From CAVWZH01 sp963765285 (GTDB taxonomy: Bacteria > Acidobacteriota > Terriglobia > Terriglobales > Acidobacteriaceae), in assembly GCA_963765285.1 (NCBI GenBank), contig CAVXVR010000003.1:806001-870000 (forward strand): a stretch of 64,000 bases of DNA. Direction: 5' to 3'. The notes under the pieces were generated by a model. The model saw only the letters and a list, made by a program, of their open reading frames with translations. It was not told where the DNA came from and made no database searches. The position numbers and the translations under genes were made by a program. This document shows, piece after piece, positions 42,553 to 50,768 of the stretch (the stretch's first letter is position 1; every line of letters starts with the position of its first letter).

Positions 42553-44538
42553 ATGAAACGCAATCATTCTGCTGCTGTTTTCATGCTGCTGCTGGCGTCC
42601 CTCGGGTTCGCCCAATCAACTCCTGCGGCTTCTGATTCCAAACCAGTTACTCAGCCAGCTCCGCGCAAAGTGGACAAGGCGGCTGCGTACTACCACTACA
42701 CGCTGGCTCACATGTATGAGGAGCAGGTAGCGGTATACGGCCGCAGCGAACTCTCCAACAAGGCGATCGAGGAATATCGCCTGGCGATTGAAGCTGACCC
42801 TACTTCGGGTTATCTGACGGCAGCGCTGGCGGAACTCTACGCCAAGACCGGGCGAATCCGTGATGCGGTCACTGAAGCCCAGGACATCCTCAAGAAAGAT
42901 CCCAACAATCTGGAAGCGCACAAACTGCTCGGCCGGATTTACCTGCGCTCCCTGGGCGACATGCAGGCCGGAACCGGCTCGCAAAACGTACTCAAGCTGG
43001 CGATTGAGCAGTACGAGCAGATTATTAAGATCGAACCGAATAGCGTCGACGATCATTTGCTGCTCGGCCGCCTGTACCGCTTGAACAACGATTTGCAAAA
43101 GGCCGAGAGCGAATTCAAGACCGCGGTAAAACTGGAACCTGATTCTGAAGAAGCGGTCACCACGCTCGCCTATCTCTACAACGAAGAAGGCGACACCGAA
43201 CGAGCCACGCAGGTCTTGAGCTCTATCCCCGATGCCGCCCGCTCAGCCAAGCTTTACGGCGCGCTCGGTTACACCTACGAACAGCAGAAGCAATACAAGC
43301 AGGCCATTGAAGCCTACCGCCACGCGATTGAGATGGACCGCGACAATCTCGACTCCATCCGCGGACTGGCACAAAACTTGATGAACGACGGCCAGACCGA
43401 CGCCGCGCTCGAACAGTACAAGATCATCGCCGACGCTAATCCGGAAGACGCGCAAACCTATCTCCGCATCGCCGAAATTTATCGCAAAAATGGCAAGTTC
43501 GACCTGGCGCTGGAGAATCTGAAAAAAGCGCAGTCCATGGTGCAGGACTCGATTGAAGTGCCCTACAACATGGCTGCGGTTTATCAGGCGCAGGGCCGCT
43601 ACGACGAAGCCATCCAGGTTTTGCAGGACCTGCTGAAGAAAACCGAAAAGCCCGACACCAGCTACAACCAGTCCGAGAGAAACAACCGGGCAGTCTTTCT
43701 GGAGCGTCTGGGAACGATCTACCGCGAGAACAACAATTTCCCGCAAGCCCTCGACACTTTCCACAAGATGCTCGCGCTGGGCGACGATAACGCCGAGCGC
43801 GGTTACCAGCAGATCATCGACACCTACCGCGAAAACAAGCAGTGGCAGCAGGCCACCGACGCCGCCAAAGAAGCGGTGCAGAAATTGCCCAACAACCGCA
43901 GCCTGAAGATGGTCTATGCGGCCCAGAAGGCCGACATGGGCGACGCCGACGGCAGCCTGCAAGACGTCAAGTCGATGCTGAAGGGCACGCCGGACGACCG
44001 CGAGGTCTACATCACGCTGGCGCAGATGTCGAGCCGTTTGCGGCGCTGGCAGGATGCTGAAGACGCGCTCGACAAAGCCGAAAAGCTCTCCACCAAGCCC
44101 GAAGACAAGGAATACGTCGACTTCCTGCGGGCCTCTACCTACGAACGGCAGAAGAAATATGACCAGGCAGAGGAACTGTTCCGCAAAGTGCTGGTGGCCG
44201 ATCCGGAAAACGCAACTGCGCTCAACTACCTCGGCTACATGCTGGCGGATCGCGGCGTCAAACTCGAAGAAGCGCTGGAGTTGATCAAGAAAGCCGTCGA
44301 CCTGGATCCCGGCCAACGGAGCCTATCTGGATTCGCTCGGCTGGGCATATTTCCGCCTGGGCAAGTACGAACTGGCAGAAGACAATCTGATCAAGGCCTC
44401 GCAGCGCATCGGCACCGATGCCACTGTGCAGGATCACCTCGGCGATTTGTACCAGAAGACTGGACGCCTGAAGCTGGCGGCCGCCCATTGGGAACGGGCT
44501 TTGGCGGAATGGAACAAGACCGTTGCCGCGGAAGTTGA
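42553..44538 (+). CDS. Exported TPR-repeat protein, frameshifted near its end
   Basis: Exported protein (leader VFMLLLASLGFA) made almost entirely of tetratricopeptide repeats: at least 12 helix pairs such as AIEEYRLAIEADPTSGYLTA, QIIKIEPNSVDDHLLLGRLY, AIEAYRHAIEMDRDNLDSIR and AEELFRKVLVADPENATALN. TPRs mediate protein-protein contacts; in Acidobacteria such proteins are often periplasmic. The frame is correct to LDP at residue 586, then runs into non-TPR sequence. With one G removed at 44311-44312 the repeats go on (ANGAYLDSLGWAYFRLGKYE) to a stop at 44620, giving 688 residues. An assembly error or a real mutation is possible. Confidence 0.8.
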   Translation: MKRNHSAAVFMLLLASLGFAQSTPAASDSKPVTQPAPRKVDKAAAYYHYTLAHMYEEQVAVYGRSELSNKAIEEYRLAIEADPTSGYLTAALAELYAKTGRIRDAVTEAQDILKKDPNNLEAHKLLGRIYLRSLGDMQAGTGSQNVLKLAIEQYEQIIKIEPNSVDDHLLLGRLYRLNNDLQKAESEFKTAVKLEPDSEEAVTTLAYLYNEEGDTERATQVLSSIPDAARSAKLYGALGYTYEQQKQYKQAIEAYRHAIEMDRDNLDSIRGLAQNLMNDGQTDAALEQYKIIADANPEDAQTYLRIAEIYRKNGKFDLALENLKKAQSMVQDSIEVPYNMAAVYQAQGRYDEAIQVLQDLLKKTEKPDTSYNQSERNNRAVFLERLGTIYRENNNFPQALDTFHKMLALGDDNAERGYQQIIDTYRENKQWQQATDAAKEAVQKLPNNRSLKMVYAAQKADMGDADGSLQDVKSMLKGTPDDREVYITLAQMSSRLRRWQDAEDALDKAEKLSTKPEDKEYVDFLRASTYERQKKYDQAEELFRKVLVADPENATALNYLGYMLADRGVKLEEALELIKKAVDLDPGQRSLSGFARLGIFPPGQVRTGRRQSDQGLAAHRHRCHCAGSPRRFVPEDWTPEAGGRPLGTGFGGMEQDRCRGS

Positions 44539-44620
44539 CCCCGCTGATGTCGCCAAAGTACAAAAGAAACTGGAGTCGGCCAAAGTCAAGCTCGCCAAAG
44601 AAGAGCCAGAAAATAAATAA
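44312..44620 (+). pseudogene. Out-of-frame C-terminal part of the TPR protein
   Basis: Continues the TPR protein in the next frame: ANGAYLDSLGWAYFRLGKYE, then QDHLGDLYQKTGRLKLAAAH, WERALAEWNKT and the Lys-rich tail VQKKLESAKVKLAKEEPENK. It is clearly the missing end. It has no convincing start of its own. Confidence 0.75.
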
Positions 44621-44646
44621 GCGGCGTCGCCGACTAACACTTCTCT

Positions 44647-44676
44647 GGGCCGGGTAACCCTCGGCCCTTTTCCTTT
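44647..44676 (+). terminator. Rho-independent terminator
   Basis: GGGCCG (44647-44652) pairs with CGGCCC (44662-44667), followed by TTTTCCTTT. It ends the TPR gene. Confidence 0.6.
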
Positions 44677-44685
44677 GGAGAAACG

Positions 44686-45150
44686 ATGAACGTGGACATT
44701 ATCATCCGGCAAGCAACTCTCGGCGATATTCTCGAGATCTTGCGCCATCGCCGTGGCATGTATGAAGACATGGGTTACAAGGACGACGCAGCCCTTGCCG
44801 GAATGGTCTCAACATCAGAAGTCTATCTGCAACACGCCATCGCGGATGGCTCGTTCCGAGCGTGGGTGGCCGAAGCTGCAGACTGTATCGTGGGCGGAGC
44901 GGCCATACTCATCAGCCCCTGGCCCAGCCATCCCTACGACCAGCAGTGCAGGCGGGCCACCATTCTGAACATGTACGTCGATCCCGCATTTCGCCGCCAG
45001 GGCATCGCTCGCAGACTCATGCACGCGATGATCGATTGGTGCCGCAGGGAAGGCTTTGTCAACGTCACTCTGCACGCCAGCGATCAGGGGCGCCCCTTGT
45101 ACGAGTCTTTGGGATTCAAGCCGACCAATGAGATGCAACTGAAGTTATAA
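44686..45150 (+). CDS. GNAT family N-acetyltransferase
   Basis: A 154-residue acetyltransferase. It starts IIRQATLGDILEILRHRRGM and has the acetyl-CoA loop in NMYVDPAFRRQGIARRLMHA (R-x-x-G-I-A), then MIDWCRREGFVNVTLHASDQ and LYESLGFKPTNEMQL. TTTGGAGAAACG precedes the ATG. The substrate is unknown. It is a different subfamily from the GNAT at 33032. Confidence 0.85.
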   Translation: MNVDIIIRQATLGDILEILRHRRGMYEDMGYKDDAALAGMVSTSEVYLQHAIADGSFRAWVAEAADCIVGGAAILISPWPSHPYDQQCRRATILNMYVDPAFRRQGIARRLMHAMIDWCRREGFVNVTLHASDQGRPLYESLGFKPTNEMQLKL

Positions 45151-45185
45151 ACCCGTGTGGCGCGGGTACTCCTGCCCGCGGGTTT
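45149..45185. repeat. GTGTGGCGCGGG palindromic repeat
   Basis: AAACCCG...CGGGTTT outer and GCGGG...CCCGC inner stems in ACCCGTGTGGCGCGGGTACT and CCTGCCCGCGGGTTTT. It begins at the GNAT stop and ends in T residues, so it may also be a terminator. The GTGTGGCGCGGG core is shared with the one inside prmC. Confidence 0.5.
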
Positions 45186-45262
45186 TGTCCTGGAATCAGC
45201 CTCGTCAAACGGTGCTATACTTCGGCTCCTCCAACTGGAGAAAACCTCGAAGGAGCCTTCAC

Positions 45263-45445
45263 ATGGCAAAGACATTTAGCTGCAAAGACACAGGCGCCGA
45301 CTGCGATTTTGTCGCCAAAGGTGAAACTGAACAGGAAGTCCTTCAACAGTGCGCCGAACACGCGAAGACGGCCCACAAGTTGTCCGAAATTCCAGCCGAG
45401 TTGGTGAATAAGATTCGAAGCGCGATCCGCGACATAGCGGCTTGA
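45263..45445 (+). CDS. DUF1059 small protein
   Basis: A 60-residue protein of the DUF1059 family: MAKTFSCKDTGADCDFVAKG, then ETEQEVLQQCAEHAKTAHKL and IPAELVNKIRSAIRDI. The Cys-x-D-x-G and C-x-x-H patterns could bind metal. The start has GAAGGAGC upstream. Function unknown. Confidence 0.85.
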   Translation: MAKTFSCKDTGADCDFVAKGETEQEVLQQCAEHAKTAHKLSEIPAELVNKIRSAIRDIAA

Positions 45446-45488
45446 ACTAGTTCCAGGCGCAGACCAAGCGGGCGGGAGACCGCTTGCC

Positions 45489-45897
45489 ATGCCCCGCTCT
45501 CGACTGATTGCGAAAGCGCGCGGGCGGCGCCGTAAAGAGTATCCCGGCAAGGACTACGACCTGGTTGCAGTCTTCGACTGCCTGCACGACATGGGAGATC
45601 CCACCGGCGCCGCTGCCCACGTGCGCAGCACCCTTGCGCAAGGACGGTACCTGGATGATCGTGGAACCGTTCGCCCATGACGAGTTGAAGGACAACCTGA
45701 ATCCCGTGGGCCGCGTGTACTACAGCTTTTCGACGCTGCTGTGCACGCCCTGTTCGCGATCGCAGGAAGTGGGACTCTGCCTGGGTGCGCAATCCGGAGA
45801 AGCACGCATCCGGGAGGTCGTTACCTCGGCTGGGTTCAATCGTTTCCGGCGAGCCACGGAGACGCCGTTCAACATTGTGTACGAGGCGAGGCCGTAA
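45489..45897 (+). pseudogene. Class I SAM-dependent methyltransferase, truncated and frameshifted
   Basis: The first piece reads EYPGKDYDLVAVFDCLHDMG followed by DPTGAAAHVRSTLAQ. The second, in the next frame, is KDGTWMIVEPFAHDELKDNL, then PVGRVYYSFSTLLCTP and SQEVGLCLGAQSGEARIREV. Together they are the C-terminal half of a UbiE-like methyltransferase; the frame change is near 45632. The SAM-binding N-terminal part (GxGxG) and the upstream domain are missing. It cannot be functional. Confidence 0.65.
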
Positions 45898-45920
45898 GAA
45901 GGGAGAGTCACTGAGGGCGC

Positions 45921-46029
45921 CCCGTCCAAGCTTCGCTTGGGCGGGGTAAGTCGTGTGCAGTAGGCAGTTGGCCTGGTTTTTCCATACGGAAAAGGCTGCC
46001 CCATCTTTCGGGGTTTTCGAAAGATGGGG
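45921..46029. repeat. Two inverted repeats upstream of dgt
   Basis: An imperfect one in CGCCCCGTCCAAGCTTCGCT and TGGGCGGGG (45919-45944), and a perfect 12-bp one, CCCCATCTTTCG (45999-46010) with CGAAAGATGGGG (46018-46029), loop GGGTTTT. Both lie in the 217-base gap between the methyltransferase remnant and dgt. Confidence 0.5.
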
Positions 46030-46114
46030 ACCACGGACGCGTCCGCCATTTGCAACGGCGGCCAGCCCGCCTGCCGGCTGAGAGCTTCAACCTGACTTTT
46101 GCTATCCTTCCTTC

Positions 46115-47224
46115 ATGCTGGCCGCCTACGCGATGCGTGTCGAAGAATCGCGCGGACGCCGCCACCCCGAACCCCGGCATCCTTACCGCGACGATTTTCA
46201 GCGGGACCGCGACCGCGTGGTTCATGCCCGGGCATTTCGCCGGCTGGAAGACAAGACCCAGGTTTTTACCCGCCGCTACTCTGACCATTTTCGCAACCGC
46301 CTTACTCACACCATCGAAGTGGCACAGATTGCGCGCACGGTTGCAGCACAGCTCGGATTGAACGTCGATCTGGTGGAAGCTCTGGCCCTGGTCCACGATG
46401 TCGGCCATCCGCCGTTCGGCCACGCCGGCGAAAAAGTGCTCGACGCCGCCATGCAGCGTTACGGCCTTTTCTTTGACCACAATCTGCACGCTCTGCGCAT
46501 TGTCGAAGATTTCGAGCTGCGCTATGCCGCCTTTCGCGGGCTGAACCTTACGTTTGAAGTGCGCGAAGGCATCATCAAACATTCGCGAGACTATTCAGCC
46601 AAGCAATTTCCCGAACTTGGCGAGTATGCCCTTGATCAGCGCCCGCCACTCGAGGCCCAGTTAATCGATCTCGCCGACGAAATCGCCTACAACACCGCCG
46701 ATCTGGACGACGGCTACGAAGCACACCTGCTCACTCTGGAGCAAATCCGCGACGAGCTTCCCTGGTTCGATCGTTTGTACTGCGAAGCCGAGGCTGCGTA
46801 TCCCCAAGCGATCGAGAAGCTGAAGTTCAACGAAGTCCTGCGAAAAATGTTAGACCGGATGGTGGGCGATCTGATTTCTCAGACGCAACACCAGATTGAA
46901 GCGGCCGCAGTGGCGAGCGTAGCCGATGTACGTGCCCACCCGCGCCGGCTCGCCAGCCTCAGCGACCAGGTGGACGCGGAAAGGCGCCAAGCCAAAGAGT
47001 TCCTCTACGCAAACCTTTATCTCAGCCCGTCGTTGGCCGCAGAAAAGACCGACGCCGAGCGCGTTATTAGAGAACTATTCGAATTCTGGATGGCGAAACC
47101 GGGAACCTTGCCCGCGAGCTACCGCGAGAAGGCGAGGCAGGAACCGCTGGCCCGCGTAGTATGCGACTACATCGCCGGAATGACCGACAATTACATTTAC
47201 GAGCAGCATGAGAAGTACTGCTAA
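46115..47224 (+). CDS. dgt: Deoxyguanosinetriphosphate triphosphohydrolase-like protein (dGTPase)
   Basis: A 369-residue HD-domain protein that hydrolyses dNTPs (dGTP type) to nucleoside and triphosphate. Motifs: RDRVVHARAFRRLEDKTQVF, then RNRLTHTIEVAQIARTVA (first His), ALALVHDVGHPPFGHAGEKV (HD pair) and IDLADEIAYNTADLDDGYEA. The length is that of the short, deoxyguanosinetriphosphate triphosphohydrolase-like class 2 proteins. The start (MLAAYAMRVEESRGRRHPEP) is the family's usual 'YA...S.GR' opening. Confidence 0.92.
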   Translation: MLAAYAMRVEESRGRRHPEPRHPYRDDFQRDRDRVVHARAFRRLEDKTQVFTRRYSDHFRNRLTHTIEVAQIARTVAAQLGLNVDLVEALALVHDVGHPPFGHAGEKVLDAAMQRYGLFFDHNLHALRIVEDFELRYAAFRGLNLTFEVREGIIKHSRDYSAKQFPELGEYALDQRPPLEAQLIDLADEIAYNTADLDDGYEAHLLTLEQIRDELPWFDRLYCEAEAAYPQAIEKLKFNEVLRKMLDRMVGDLISQTQHQIEAAAVASVADVRAHPRRLASLSDQVDAERRQAKEFLYANLYLSPSLAAEKTDAERVIRELFEFWMAKPGTLPASYREKARQEPLARVVCDYIAGMTDNYIYEQHEKYC

Positions 47225-47466
47225 AACGGCTGACCCATCCAGCGGCAGTTTTTATACCGATTCTCGCCAAAATTACCGGGCGTACCGAGTTTGGCTCTTC
47301 CAGGAGGTCGTTTTTGGCGGTACAATCTTCTTGCAATACAACAAGTTAGCATTTTGCTGGATTTGGCATTTAACCTGTTCTTAACAGGGCAGGCCCGGCA
47401 TTGCGGGCCGCAGTTTTGTGGAATTGGAACGGAGCTCCAAGCTCCCCTTTGGAGGACGTAAAGAGT

Positions 47467-48351
47467 ATGAAGAATCGTGGATTTGTAGCGCTGCTTGTAG
47501 CCCTCGTGCTCGCGCTTCCGGCCTTAGCGCAGCAGACTGGCTCAACAACCCCATCCGATCAACCTGCCATGCAGGCCGCACCGGCAGACCAAAGCACAAG
47601 CTCTAGCACCACGGGCGCCAGTGGCAAGCCTGCCCTGCAACCGGATACCCATGAGGGTTTCTGGGGCAAGCTGAACCCGTTTGCCCGCAAGAAGTATGTG
47701 CAGCGGCAGACCGATCCCATTCGCGGCCGCGTGAATGAACTCGACGAGCTCACCGCCTCGAACAGCAAGATGATCAAGGACGTCGACTCCCGGGCCCAGC
47801 AGGGAATCCAGCTTGCCTCGGCCAAGGCCGGCGAAGCCGATCAGCATGCCATTGACGCCGGTAACAAGGCGCAGATGGCCCAGCAGACGGCGACGCAAGC
47901 CACTACCCGTCTTACCACGGTCGAGCAGGTGGTAGGCAATATCGATCAGTACAAGGCTGCAACCCAGACGGAAATCCGCTTCCGCCCCGGCCAGACCGCC
48001 CTCAGCCAGAACGCCAAGACTGCTCTTGATGACATGGCTACCCCGCTGAAGAACCAGCGCGGCTACATCATCGAAGTGCAGGGCTTCTCCTCCGGCCATG
48101 GCCAGGTTGCGATTCAGACCTCACAGAAAATGGCCGACTCGGTCGTCCGCTACCTGGTGCTCAACCATGAGATTCCGGTCTACCGGATCTACGTGGTCGG
48201 CATGGGCAACGCTCCGGTCGAGGCCGCAGCGCAAGACAAGACCACCAAGCACGTCAGCGGTGGCCGCGTCGAGATCAGCCTGCTGAAGAACAGCGAAGAG
48301 CAGCTGGCCACGACGGCCATGAGCCAGGACCAGCAAGCCGCTCCGAAATAA
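47467..48351 (+). CDS. OmpA-family envelope protein
   Basis: A 294-residue exported protein: leader VALLVALVLALPALA, then a Ser/Thr/Gln-rich region. A helical heptad region follows (about 90-150: VNELDELTASNSKMIKDVDS, QATTRLTTVEQVVGN). The OmpA C-terminal domain is at about 170-270 (EIRFRPGQTALSQNAKTALD, YIIEVQGFSSGHGQVAIQTS, VVRYLVLNHEIPVYRIYVVG). OmpA domains bind peptidoglycan, so this is likely a cell-wall anchor. The ATG at 47467 has GGAGG upstream; an upstream in-frame ATG at 47401 is unlikely. A strong terminator follows. Confidence 0.85.
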   Translation: MKNRGFVALLVALVLALPALAQQTGSTTPSDQPAMQAAPADQSTSSSTTGASGKPALQPDTHEGFWGKLNPFARKKYVQRQTDPIRGRVNELDELTASNSKMIKDVDSRAQQGIQLASAKAGEADQHAIDAGNKAQMAQQTATQATTRLTTVEQVVGNIDQYKAATQTEIRFRPGQTALSQNAKTALDDMATPLKNQRGYIIEVQGFSSGHGQVAIQTSQKMADSVVRYLVLNHEIPVYRIYVVGMGNAPVEAAAQDKTTKHVSGGRVEISLLKNSEEQLATTAMSQDQQAAPK

Positions 48352-48400
48352 ACATTCAGGACGACGGGTACCGAACGCCCCGCCCGACGCCCTCCCCCGG

Positions 48401-48432
48401 AAAAGCCTCCTGCGCGAGCAGGAGGCTTTTTT
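48401..48432 (+). terminator. Rho-independent terminator after the OmpA-like gene
   Basis: AGCCTCCTGC (48404-48413), loop GCGA, GCAGGAGGCT (48418-48427), then a T run to 48432. The stem is perfect. Confidence 0.92.
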
Positions 48433-48495
48433 ATGCGTCACGCCGATCGCATTTCGCAACGTTGTCGCGATTCCAGTTCCATCTATTCCTAATCT

Positions 48496-48524
48496 TTGGC
48501 CTCGGTCAGCCGATTAGCTATACG
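48496..48524 (+). promoter_or_regulatory. Possible promoter of the H-NOX gene
   Basis: TTGGCC (48496-48501), 17-base spacer, TATACG (48519-48524), 64 bases before the start. By eye only. Confidence 0.35.
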
Positions 48525-48588
48525 GGACCTCCTGAGATTTGAGGACTTCGTCCCCACTCGTCCTCCAGATCAGGGACCAGGAGCATTC

Positions 48589-49107
48589 ATGAAGGGAACC
48601 ATGTTGAAATGCATGGAAGAGGTCGTCACCAAGAAATTTGGTGCCGGAAAATGGAGGGAGTCCCTGGAGAAGGCAGGAATCCCAGAGTCACGAACCTTTA
48701 CCATGTTGGGCGATGTGGACGAGGCAGAATTCAAGCGAATCATGAAAGGCATTGCGAGTGTGGCGTCCCTATCCCTGGAGCAGGTGATGGAAGCGTTCGG
48801 GGAATACTGGTCCACTGTGTACGCGCCGAAGGTCTACCATGCGTATTTCTCCAACTCAAAGAATGCACGTGAGCTGCTGCTTAACCTTGATCACATCCAC
48901 GACGTGATGACCAAGTCGATGAAGTCCGCCCGGCCACCACGCTTTCGCTACGAGTGGGAGGGGGATAATCTTCTGATCATGCACTATGAATCCAACCGCG
49001 GGCTGGTGGCCCTCATGCCAGGGCTCATTCGCGGGCTGGGGAAGTATTACAACGAGAAGCTCACCGTTAGAGTAGTGGGCAATGCGGTCCATGTGAAGTT
49101 CTGTTAG
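48589..49107 (+). CDS. Stand-alone H-NOX (heme NO/O2-binding) protein
   Basis: A 172-residue heme sensor domain, the usual ~180-residue length. It begins MKGTMLKCMEEVVTKKFGAG, the H-NOX opening. The likely heme-ligating His is His104 in LDHIHDVM, and the YxSxR motif that binds the heme propionates is Y133-E-S135-N-R137. A short DNLLIMHYESNRGLVALMPG segment surrounds it. H-NOX proteins sense NO (or O2 if a distal Tyr is present; I cannot map that from sequence alone) and usually act on a partner kinase, cyclase or chemoreceptor. None is fused here. The ATG has AGGAG upstream. Convergent with a STAS-pseudoreceiver gene. Confidence 0.9.
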   Translation: MKGTMLKCMEEVVTKKFGAGKWRESLEKAGIPESRTFTMLGDVDEAEFKRIMKGIASVASLSLEQVMEAFGEYWSTVYAPKVYHAYFSNSKNARELLLNLDHIHDVMTKSMKSARPPRFRYEWEGDNLLIMHYESNRGLVALMPGLIRGLGKYYNEKLTVRVVGNAVHVKFC

Positions 49108-49169
49108 ATTTCCAGCGGGTTCGGGACAGCACAAACCGCGCTCCATCTGGGGCCGGAATTGCATTACGT

Positions 49170-49868
49170 CTAGGACGCCATGGCCGCAGTGCGGCTGCGG
49201 ATGGTTTCGAGCAGCTTAGTCGTGGACTCGCCCGGATTCTGTGCGGCAAAATCAGCGTCCAGCACAACCAGCGAAACCGCCGGATCAATTTCTTCCAGTG
49301 CCTTCTTGGTCGACATCCCGTGCACCGACTGCATGTTCGCGCCCAGGACGACAAGTTTCGCCTTGGTCGCCTTCAACAGAATCTGGGCATCATGCACGTG
49401 TCCGGTGGTAACAGCTTTATAACCGGCGCGGCACAGGACTTCTCCTAACAGGGCCCGCACGTCAGCCGAATCGTAAACGCAAAGAATGTGGAGCTGTTTT
49501 CCACTGGACTCGTCTTTGTACCGCGAGCCGAGATATGCCGCCACGATGGCTTCCGCTTCGGAATCGTAGGTCTTGAACAGGGAAAGCAGGTTGGTCATCT
49601 CCAGAACTTTCCGCACATGCGGCTGCAAAGAACAAAGTTTCAGATCGCCGCCGTTCGCCCGCGCCGTTGAGACCAGACGTACCATCGCTCCCAGTCCACT
49701 GCTGTCGACAAAGTCCACTCCGCCCAACTGCAGGACCACGTCATGATGCTTGGCCAAAACTTTTTCGAGATGCAACTGCAGCGCGTGTACGTCCGTGCCC
49801 CCGATACGCCCACTGCATTGCACCACCGTCACATCGCCCACGCCGCGGCTTTCCAGACGCAATGGCAT
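49170..49868 (-). CDS. STAS domain fused to a degenerate receiver domain
   Basis: A 232-residue two-domain protein. Residues 1-100 are a STAS (anti-sigma-factor antagonist) domain: VVQCSGRIGGTDVHALQLHL, then VVLQLGGVDFVDSSGLGAMV with the phosphorylatable Ser in DSSG. Residues about 125-230 resemble a CheY-like receiver: QLHILCVYDSADVRALLGEV, AGYKAVTTGHVHDAQILL, then LVVLGANMQSVHGM and AVSLVVLDADF. At the phospho-Asp position there is Gly (VVLGANM instead of VVLD), and the acidic pair is incomplete (VYDSADV), so it is a pseudoreceiver. AGGAGGAG precedes the ATG. msrA lies 76 bases upstream on the same strand. Confidence 0.85.
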   Translation of the reverse strand: MPLRLESRGVGDVTVVQCSGRIGGTDVHALQLHLEKVLAKHHDVVLQLGGVDFVDSSGLGAMVRLVSTARANGGDLKLCSLQPHVRKVLEMTNLLSLFKTYDSEAEAIVAAYLGSRYKDESSGKQLHILCVYDSADVRALLGEVLCRAGYKAVTTGHVHDAQILLKATKAKLVVLGANMQSVHGMSTKKALEEIDPAVSLVVLDADFAAQNPGESTTKLLETIRSRTAAMAS

Positions 49869-49944
49869 CGCTCCTCCTGGATCGAGCTCCGGTTCGGTTC
49901 TAGCCGGAGGGGCACCATTGTACCCGCATCTCGCCCGCTCGAGG

Positions 49945-50643
49945 TCACTTCTTATAGAGATCCGGGAGCTGCTCGCGGAGATGATCAACCTTGGGCGCAT
50001 CGTTGATCGCGATATAGGGGTTGTCCGGATGGATCGTGGCGTAATTCTGATGATAGGCCTCGGCTGGGTAGAACGCCTTCAGCGGGACCACTTGAGTCAC
50101 GATCGGGCGCGGAAACGACTTCGCCTGCCCAAGCTGCGCGATATACGCCTCCGCGATGTGCTTTTGCTCTTCATTGGCGTAGAAAATTACCGAGCGGTAC
50201 TGCGTGCCGGTGTCCGGCCCTTGGCGGTTGAGCTGCGTCGGGTCGTGCGCCACAGAAAAGAACACTTTGAGAAGCTGGCCGTAAGAAATCTGTGCCGGGT
50301 CATAAGTAATCTTCACCGACTCCGCGTGCCCGGTGGCTCCGGTGCTGACCACTTCATACTCAGCCGTGGCGGCCGAGCCTCCGGAATACCCCGAGATCGC
50401 GGTGTTAACGCCCTTCACATGCTGGAACACAGCCTGGATTCCCCAGAAGCATCCGCCGGAAACGACAGCGGTCTGCTCACCCGGCTTCGCAGCTAAAGCT
50501 GCATCCACAACAGGATTGGGAAGAAGGCTGCTGCTCCCGGCAGCACTGGCCCGGTTCCACGCCACCGTGCCGACAAGAAATAAGATTGCGATCAAAATTG
50601 CGACGGTGCTGAACAAAGAAGAATTCCTGGACTCATGATTCAT
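49945..50643 (-). CDS. msrA: Peptide methionine-S-sulfoxide reductase, membrane-anchored or exported
   Basis: MsrA repairs oxidised Met residues in proteins. Catalytic motif GGCFWGIQAVFQ near residue 75, then GYSGGSAATAEYEVVSTGAT, HAESVKITYDPAQISYGQLL and KVFFSVAHDPTQLNRQGPDT, all conserved in the family. The N-terminal ~40 residues contain a hydrophobic helix (LFSTVAILIAILFLVGTVAW), so it is in the periplasm or anchored to the membrane. ATG 50643 is taken; a start at 50682 adds 13 residues. Confidence 0.92.
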   Translation of the reverse strand: MNHESRNSSLFSTVAILIAILFLVGTVAWNRASAAGSSSLLPNPVVDAALAAKPGEQTAVVSGGCFWGIQAVFQHVKGVNTAISGYSGGSAATAEYEVVSTGATGHAESVKITYDPAQISYGQLLKVFFSVAHDPTQLNRQGPDTGTQYRSVIFYANEEQKHIAEAYIAQLGQAKSFPRPIVTQVVPLKAFYPAEAYHQNYATIHPDNPYIAINDAPKVDHLREQLPDLYKK

Positions 50644-50768
50644 GACATACCCCATCTCACAATTTGATTCGGTTACAGTCAAAAAGTTACAGACTCGTCA
50701 AACGACCAATGTCGCGCCACAGTCGCTTAGCCCAGTGATATCCTTCTCCATCACGTCGAGCAAAAACC

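Noticed and set aside
43243..44316. 357-residue frame opposite the TPR gene
   Set aside because: It is the antisense of a GC-rich repetitive gene; the TPR pattern on the plus strand is clear.
45508..45897. Complete small methyltransferase
   Set aside because: Only the C-terminal half is present and the good sequence changes frame near 45632.
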